From: JBAWZR01 sp037142915
GTDB taxonomy: Bacteria > Patescibacteriota > Minisyncoccia > Moranbacterales > UBA1568
DNA length: 11,264 nt
Direction of reading: 5' to 3'
Assembly: GCA_037142915.1 (NCBI GenBank)
Contig: JBAWZR010000031.1
Coordinates: 1-11,264 of the forward strand
In this document: piece by piece, positions 7,793 through 11,264 of the stretch
Layout: every line of letters begins with the position of its first letter
How positions within the stretch are numbered: position 1 is the stretch's first letter
Position numbers and translations under genes: made by a program
Notes under the pieces: model-generated
Databases searched by the model: none
What the model saw: the letters and a program-made list of their open reading frames with translations, nothing else
Told to the model about the DNA's origin: nothing

Positions 7793-7821
7793 ACTCTACT
7801 CCAAAATAAGATTCCTGTCAA
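7793..7821 (-). promoter_or_regulatory. Promoter of the zinc-ribbon gene
   Basis: Minus strand TTGACA (7821-7816, perfect consensus), 17-nt spacer, TAGAGT (7798-7793, 4 of 6). Predicted transcription start is about 7786. It is back-to-back with the thrS promoter; 21 bp separate the two -35 boxes. Confidence 0.7.
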
Positions 7822-7842
7822 CCCCCCTGATAATGACTTTTC

Positions 7843-7871
7843 TTGCCTAAAAATCGCCCTATTGGTATACT
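7843..7871 (+). promoter_or_regulatory. Promoter of thrS
   Basis: Plus strand TTGCCT (7843-7848), 17-nt spacer, TATACT (7866-7871) preceded by TGG, an extended -10. Predicted start of transcription is about 7878, giving a leader of about 29 nt to the ATG at 7907. This position decides the thrS start, since upstream in-frame ATGs would not be transcribed. Confidence 0.75.
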
Positions 7872-7906
7872 CAAAGCATATTTTTGAGTTTTTTTTCTCT
7901 CCCACT

Positions 7907-9658
7907 ATGCATACATCACAACCAGACAATCTCTCTCTCCAACGACACTCGCTCGCCCATCTCCTCGCGATGGCGGTACGCAAGATCGACCCCAAGGCGC
8001 AATTCGGCACCGGCCCTGTCACCGAAAATGGCTTCTATTACGATGTTTTACTCTCTCCCAATGTAACCATTTCAGACAAAGACTTCACCAAACTAGAAAA
8101 AGCTATGCGGGGGTTCATCGCACAAAAACTCGACTTCACTCGGGAAGAAGTCTCTCTCGACGAAGCAAAAAAAATCTTCAAAGATCAGACTTTCAAACTT
8201 GAGTTGATAGACGAGATTGCCGCTCGTGGCGAAACGATTACCATCTACAAAACCGGTGAGTTCATAGATTTGTGCGAGGGGCTTCATGTCACTAACGCTT
8301 CAGAGATTCCCGCTGATGCTTTCAAAATACAGAGACTTGCCGGTGCCTACTGGAAAGCTGATGAGAACAACCAGCAGCTCCTCCGCATCGCCGGTCTCGC
8401 CTTTGAATCCAAAGAAGCGCTCGAAAAATATCTCTGGCAGCAAGAAGAAGCCAAAAAACGCGACCATCGGAAGCTCGGCAAGGAAATGAAACTCTTCACC
8501 ATCTCCGAACTGGTCGGATCCGGTCTCCCACTCCTCCAGCCAAACGGCATGATCCTCCGCCAAGAAATCGAAAACTATCTCTGGAATCTCCACAAAAACA
8601 AAGGCTACAGTCGAGTCTGGACACCACACATCGCCAAAGAAGAACTCTACATCACTTCTGGTCATGCCGAGAAATTCGGCGACGAACTCTTCCGTGTCCA
8701 AGGTAAAGAAGAAAAATTTTTCCTCAAGCCGATGAACTGCCCGCATCATATGCAGATCTTCGCCGATAATCAATGGAGCTATCGTGATATGCCCGTTCGA
8801 TACTTTGAGCCCGCCACCGTTTATCGTGACGAGAAATCCGGCCAACTCGCCGGTCTCACGCGCGTCCGCTCCATCACACAGGACGATGGTCATCTCTTTT
8901 GTCGCGTCTCACAAATCAATCAGGAAGTTTCCGTGATTGTCGACATCATCAAGACTTTCTACACAACTATAGGTATGCTCGAAAATTACTGGGTTCGCCT
9001 CTCAGTTCGTGGCGCCGATGGCCAGTATCTCGGTTCTGATGAAGTATGGACAAAAGCCGAACAAGCGCTCGAATCCGCCGCCACTGCTAATCAACTGCCG
9101 TATCGACGCGTCGAAGGTGAGGCTGCTTTTTACGGCCCCAAACTTGACTTTATGTTCCAAGACGCACTCGGCCGTGAATGGCAACTCGCCACTATCCAAT
9201 GCGATTTCAATCTTCCCGAACGATTCGACCTCTCCTATGTCAATGAGAAAGGCGAAAAAGAGCGCCCGGTCGTCATACACCGAGCCATCTCCGGATCACT
9301 CGAACGCTTTATGGGTATTTATATCGAGCACACTGCTGGGAATTTCCCGCTCTGGCTCGCACCAGAACAAGTCTGGGTCCTCCCCATCGGCGAGGCGCAC
9401 CAAGAGTACGCTCGCTCAATCACCGAGGCACTCCGCACTGCCGACATCCGCGTCCATCTGCACAGTGAGAATGAAAGTCTCGGCAAACGCATCCGCCAGG
9501 CCAAACTCGCCAAAGTTCCCTACTACCTCGTCATCGGCGATCAAGAAGTTACCGACCAAACCGTCACCCTCGAATCCCGTGGCCATGGCAAGCTGGGAGC
9601 GCTTTCGATCAAAAATTTGATTGCCAAACTCTCGGAAGAAGTTTCGCAGAAAAAATAG
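7907..9658 (+). CDS. thrS: Threonine--tRNA ligase, form lacking the TGS domain
   Basis: Charges tRNA-Thr with threonine. With the start at 7907 it has 583 residues; the frame stays open to 7691, but that part lies upstream of the promoter and looks non-coding. Domains: an N-terminal editing (SAD) domain with RHSLAHLLA (H14, H18) and CEGLH (C123, H127); the class II catalytic core with zinc ligands C278 (MNCPHH), H329 (DDGHLFC) and H458 (HRAISG), motif 2 EPATVYRDEKSGQLAGLTRVR (301-321), and motif 3 GSLERFMGIYIEH (463-475); an anticodon-binding domain (about 486-580). Typical bacterial ThrRS is about 640 residues with an N-terminal TGS domain; here it starts directly at the editing domain, as in other CPR members. 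No Shine-Dalgarno is visible and no T-box leader is present. Confidence 0.97.
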   Translation: MHTSQPDNLSLQRHSLAHLLAMAVRKIDPKAQFGTGPVTENGFYYDVLLSPNVTISDKDFTKLEKAMRGFIAQKLDFTREEVSLDEAKKIFKDQTFKLELIDEIAARGETITIYKTGEFIDLCEGLHVTNASEIPADAFKIQRLAGAYWKADENNQQLLRIAGLAFESKEALEKYLWQQEEAKKRDHRKLGKEMKLFTISELVGSGLPLLQPNGMILRQEIENYLWNLHKNKGYSRVWTPHIAKEELYITSGHAEKFGDELFRVQGKEEKFFLKPMNCPHHMQIFADNQWSYRDMPVRYFEPATVYRDEKSGQLAGLTRVRSITQDDGHLFCRVSQINQEVSVIVDIIKTFYTTIGMLENYWVRLSVRGADGQYLGSDEVWTKAEQALESAATANQLPYRRVEGEAAFYGPKLDFMFQDALGREWQLATIQCDFNLPERFDLSYVNEKGEKERPVVIHRAISGSLERFMGIYIEHTAGNFPLWLAPEQVWVLPIGEAHQEYARSITEALRTADIRVHLHSENESLGKRIRQAKLAKVPYYLVIGDQEVTDQTVTLESRGHGKLGALSIKNLIAKLSEEVSQKK

Positions 9659-9677
9659 ATAAAAAAATTTTCACTGA

Positions 9678-9765
9678 GTGTCATCCCGGGCTTGACCCGG
9701 GATCCAGGTTTATTGCATTTTAATTTCAATACAGCCTGGATCCCGCATCAAGTGCGGGATGACAC
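9678..9765. repeat. 31+31 bp inverted repeat with nested hairpins (MITE/REP-like element)
   Basis: The left arm 9678-9708 and right arm 9735-9765 are inverted copies differing at 4 of 31 positions, around a 26-bp AT-rich spacer. Each arm itself contains an 8-bp hairpin (ATCCCGGG/CCCGGGAT on the left, ATCCCGCA/TGCGGGAT on the right) with the same CTTGA loop. The four differences are two compensated base pairs. The GTCATCCCG...CGGGATCCAG pattern belongs to a class of short dispersed palindromic repeats known from many bacterial genomes. It lies between convergent thrS and the thermonuclease gene and may act as terminator or transcript stabiliser. No target duplication is evident. Confidence 0.85.
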
Positions 9766-9794
9766 AAAAAATAAAAAACGACAAAGAATTGGCT

Positions 9795-10352
9795 TTATTT
9801 CTTCCCATTGCAGACTGCCTCAGCCCACAGACCGCGCTTAGCATCCCGCGCTTCCTGCTGTGCTTGTTTGAATTGTGCTTCTTTGGCGACATCGGGCGGA
9901 AAGGTGCTCACAGAGGCATACCCCTCACGCACCAATGTATCATTCACCAGTGTCCCATCTTCGAGATACACGAACCGCAACAATCGCCCATATTTATCTC
10001 GATCAGAAACATCTTTTTCCAGGCGCATACGTTTCCCTTCGACGAGTTGTTTGTTGTAGTCACTCGCCTCATGTCCAAAACATTCCACCGGCCAATTTGG
10101 CTTCACACTCTCCGGCGCATTCATACCGATATACCGCACTTTTTCACCATTCTCCAACTCCACTGTGTCACCATCCACTACGCGCAACACCCTCTGCCAA
10201 TCACTCTGAGATGGCGGTTGGTTGGTTGATGAAAACAGTGTATCAAAACTTTGAAACCACCGATCCGCCTGCTGCAGAGAAACATTCCGCCCCGTCACCA
10301 GAGCGAACACAAAAATAACGCCGAAAAAAATAAACTTTTTATTTGATGTCAT
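9795..10352 (-). CDS. Membrane-anchored or secreted thermonuclease (staphylococcal nuclease-like)
   Basis: A 185-residue protein with an N-terminal hydrophobic segment (about 7-20) after KK, so it is exported or anchored; no clear cleavage site is visible. The SNase domain spans about 52-180: RVVDGDTVEL (57-66, D60), KVRYIGMNAPES (71-82; R73 and E81 match catalytic R35 and E43 of staphylococcal nuclease) and DKYGRLLRFVYL (119-130; R123 matches R87). The calcium ligand D40 is replaced by N78, a common variant. It should cut DNA or RNA outside the cytoplasm, perhaps for nucleotide scavenging (inference). The start chosen is the ATG at 10352, whose ATGA overlaps the DUF475 stop, implying translational coupling. 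An in-frame ATG at 10418 would lie inside the DUF475 gene. Confidence 0.9.
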   Translation of the reverse strand: MTSNKKFIFFGVIFVFALVTGRNVSLQQADRWFQSFDTLFSSTNQPPSQSDWQRVLRVVDGDTVELENGEKVRYIGMNAPESVKPNWPVECFGHEASDYNKQLVEGKRMRLEKDVSDRDKYGRLLRFVYLEDGTLVNDTLVREGYASVSTFPPDVAKEAQFKQAQQEARDAKRGLWAEAVCNGKK

Positions 10353-11263
10353 AATTCCCGATGCGACCGCAAGAAAAAATACCCCACGACGAGAAATGTT
10401 GCGAGAGGCGACACCCACACTGGGATTTCGTGCCCCATCCCCTCCAACAACATCACACCCCCCAAAACAAATATCGAATACATCGCCCCATTCTTGAGGA
10501 ATACATACTTTTTGATGCGCTCAATATTTCCGATGGTGAGCTGTCGCACGACGAGCGCTCCCAAACTATTGCCAATCAAAATCAACGGCACTGACAGCGT
10601 AAAAGCAAAGGCTCCCAACACCCCGTCAATCGAAAATGTCATATCAATCATTTCCAAGTAAAGTACCTTGCTCACATCCGAGAGCGTCCCCGAACGCCCT
10701 TCCAGGAGTTTCTGCTCGGCCTGCTCGGCCTGTTGTTTGAATCCGTGCGTGATAAAAAACGCAGTCGAGCCGACTACTGCCCCAAAAGCTATCATTGGAT
10801 TTATTTTGACAGTGAACCACACTACCCACAACAAAAATATCGACGACAACGCATAAAACCAAATTCCCTGTGCTTGAAAAAATCGCTCGTGCCGAAATCC
10901 ATATCGTTTCTCTTCGAGGAAGAGCCAGTGGAGAAACAACAACATCAAAAATACTCCGCCACCCGTCAGAAGTATCGGCGATGCTTGCTCGATCGCCAAA
11001 CGCACCGACGGATCACTGGAGAGGGTCGCCATAAACGCCTGCCACGGACCGAGAGAGGGCACCGTCGCCCACACGATGAGCCAGGGCAACAGACCTCTCA
11101 CCGCAAACACCGCAAAAAACAATCCCCACGTCAAGAACCAGCGTTTCGCTCGTGCGCCAGTCTTGGCCAACACCTCCGCATTGATAATCGCATTGTCGAT
11201 GCTACTCACCGTCTCAAACAAAAAAAGACCAAAAATTACCGTGAGTATCGTTCCAAATTCCAT
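10349..11263 (-). CDS. DUF475 family (TerC-like) integral membrane protein, possibly 5'-incomplete
   Basis: 304 residues, strongly hydrophobic, with roughly 7-8 membrane segments. Hallmark motifs: SSIDNAIINAEVL (20-32) in the first segment and LEMIDMTFSIDGVLGAFAFT (203-222) in the second half, plus EGMGHEIPVW (274-283). The two S-x-D motifs, each preceded by a glutamate (E17, E204), suggest an internal duplication, as in TerC/LysE-type transporters. TerC relatives move divalent metals, mainly manganese, but DUF475 itself has no settled function. The ATG at 11263 is one base from the window edge. Many family members have some 20-30 more N-terminal residues, so the true start may lie outside. 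The stop UGA overlaps the thermonuclease start by 4 nt. Confidence 0.85.
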   Translation of the reverse strand: MEFGTILTVIFGLFLFETVSSIDNAIINAEVLAKTGARAKRWFLTWGLFFAVFAVRGLLPWLIVWATVPSLGPWQAFMATLSSDPSVRLAIEQASPILLTGGGVFLMLLFLHWLFLEEKRYGFRHERFFQAQGIWFYALSSIFLLWVVWFTVKINPMIAFGAVVGSTAFFITHGFKQQAEQAEQKLLEGRSGTLSDVSKVLYLEMIDMTFSIDGVLGAFAFTLSVPLILIGNSLGALVVRQLTIGNIERIKKYVFLKNGAMYSIFVLGGVMLLEGMGHEIPVWVSPLATFLVVGYFFLRSHREL

Positions 11264-11264
11264 A

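Noticed and set aside
7691..7906. N-terminal extension of thrS (72 extra codons)
   Set aside because: It spans two divergent promoters and the zinc-ribbon leader, has no TGS similarity, and the predicted transcript starts near 7878.
7880..7906. T-box riboswitch upstream of thrS
   Set aside because: The predicted leader is only about 29 nt, with no T-box sequence or specifier stem.
9678..9765. CRISPR array or phage attachment site
   Set aside because: Only two copies in inverted, not direct, orientation with a single spacer; no integrase or cas genes nearby.
10353..10418. Upstream start for the thermonuclease (22 extra codons)
   Set aside because: It lies inside the DUF475 coding region; the ATGA overlap start at 10352 gives a proper N-terminal hydrophobic segment.

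Overview
The window looks like chromosomal DNA from a Candidate Phyla Radiation (Patescibacteria) bacterium, probably a Parcubacteria-type lineage. This rests on a combination of features: a DUF4012 membrane protein, a single-pass LytR_C protein just upstream of dnaG, a threonyl-tRNA synthetase without the TGS domain, a membrane-anchored thermonuclease, and sparse Shine-Dalgarno sites. UGA is used as a stop (DUF4012 and DUF475 genes), so the code-25 lineages (Gracilibacteria/Absconditabacteria) are unlikely. No 16S rRNA is present, so the lineage is an inference.

Layout. Positions 1-5845 read leftward (minus strand). In transcription order: tRNA-Gly(CCC) (5845-5775), a LytR_C membrane protein, primase dnaG, a dnaG terminator, the housekeeping sigma factor rpoD with a very lysine-rich N-terminal tail, an rpoD terminator, msrB, a small adenylylsulfate-kinase-like P-loop protein, a terminator, and a NUDIX hydrolase cut by the left edge. 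A divergent promoter region (5870-5919) separates this block from a rightward DUF4012 gene (5953-7380), which ends in a strong bidirectional terminator. Beyond it lie a leftward small zinc-ribbon gene with its own consensus promoter and a structured leader of about 118 nt, and a rightward thrS. Between thrS and the next leftward genes is a 31+31 bp inverted repeat (9678-9765). The right end holds a translationally coupled leftward pair: a DUF475 (TerC-like) membrane protein and a secreted or membrane-anchored thermonuclease.

How the genes fit together. tRNA-lytR_C-dnaG-rpoD is a core operon comparable to the primase-sigma operons of other bacteria, here headed by a tRNA. LytR_C and DUF4012 are both predicted envelope proteins and are driven by back-to-back promoters whose -35 boxes overlap. 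The -10 hexamer TATACT recurs at three promoters in the window, matching the housekeeping sigma factor encoded here. DUF475 plus thermonuclease may be a metal-transport and exported-nuclease unit, but that is inference.

No complete defence system, CRISPR array, IS element or phage module is visible. The least explained elements are the zinc-ribbon leader RNA, the compensated inverted repeat after thrS, the lysine-rich sigma tail and the shortened APS-kinase-like enzyme.
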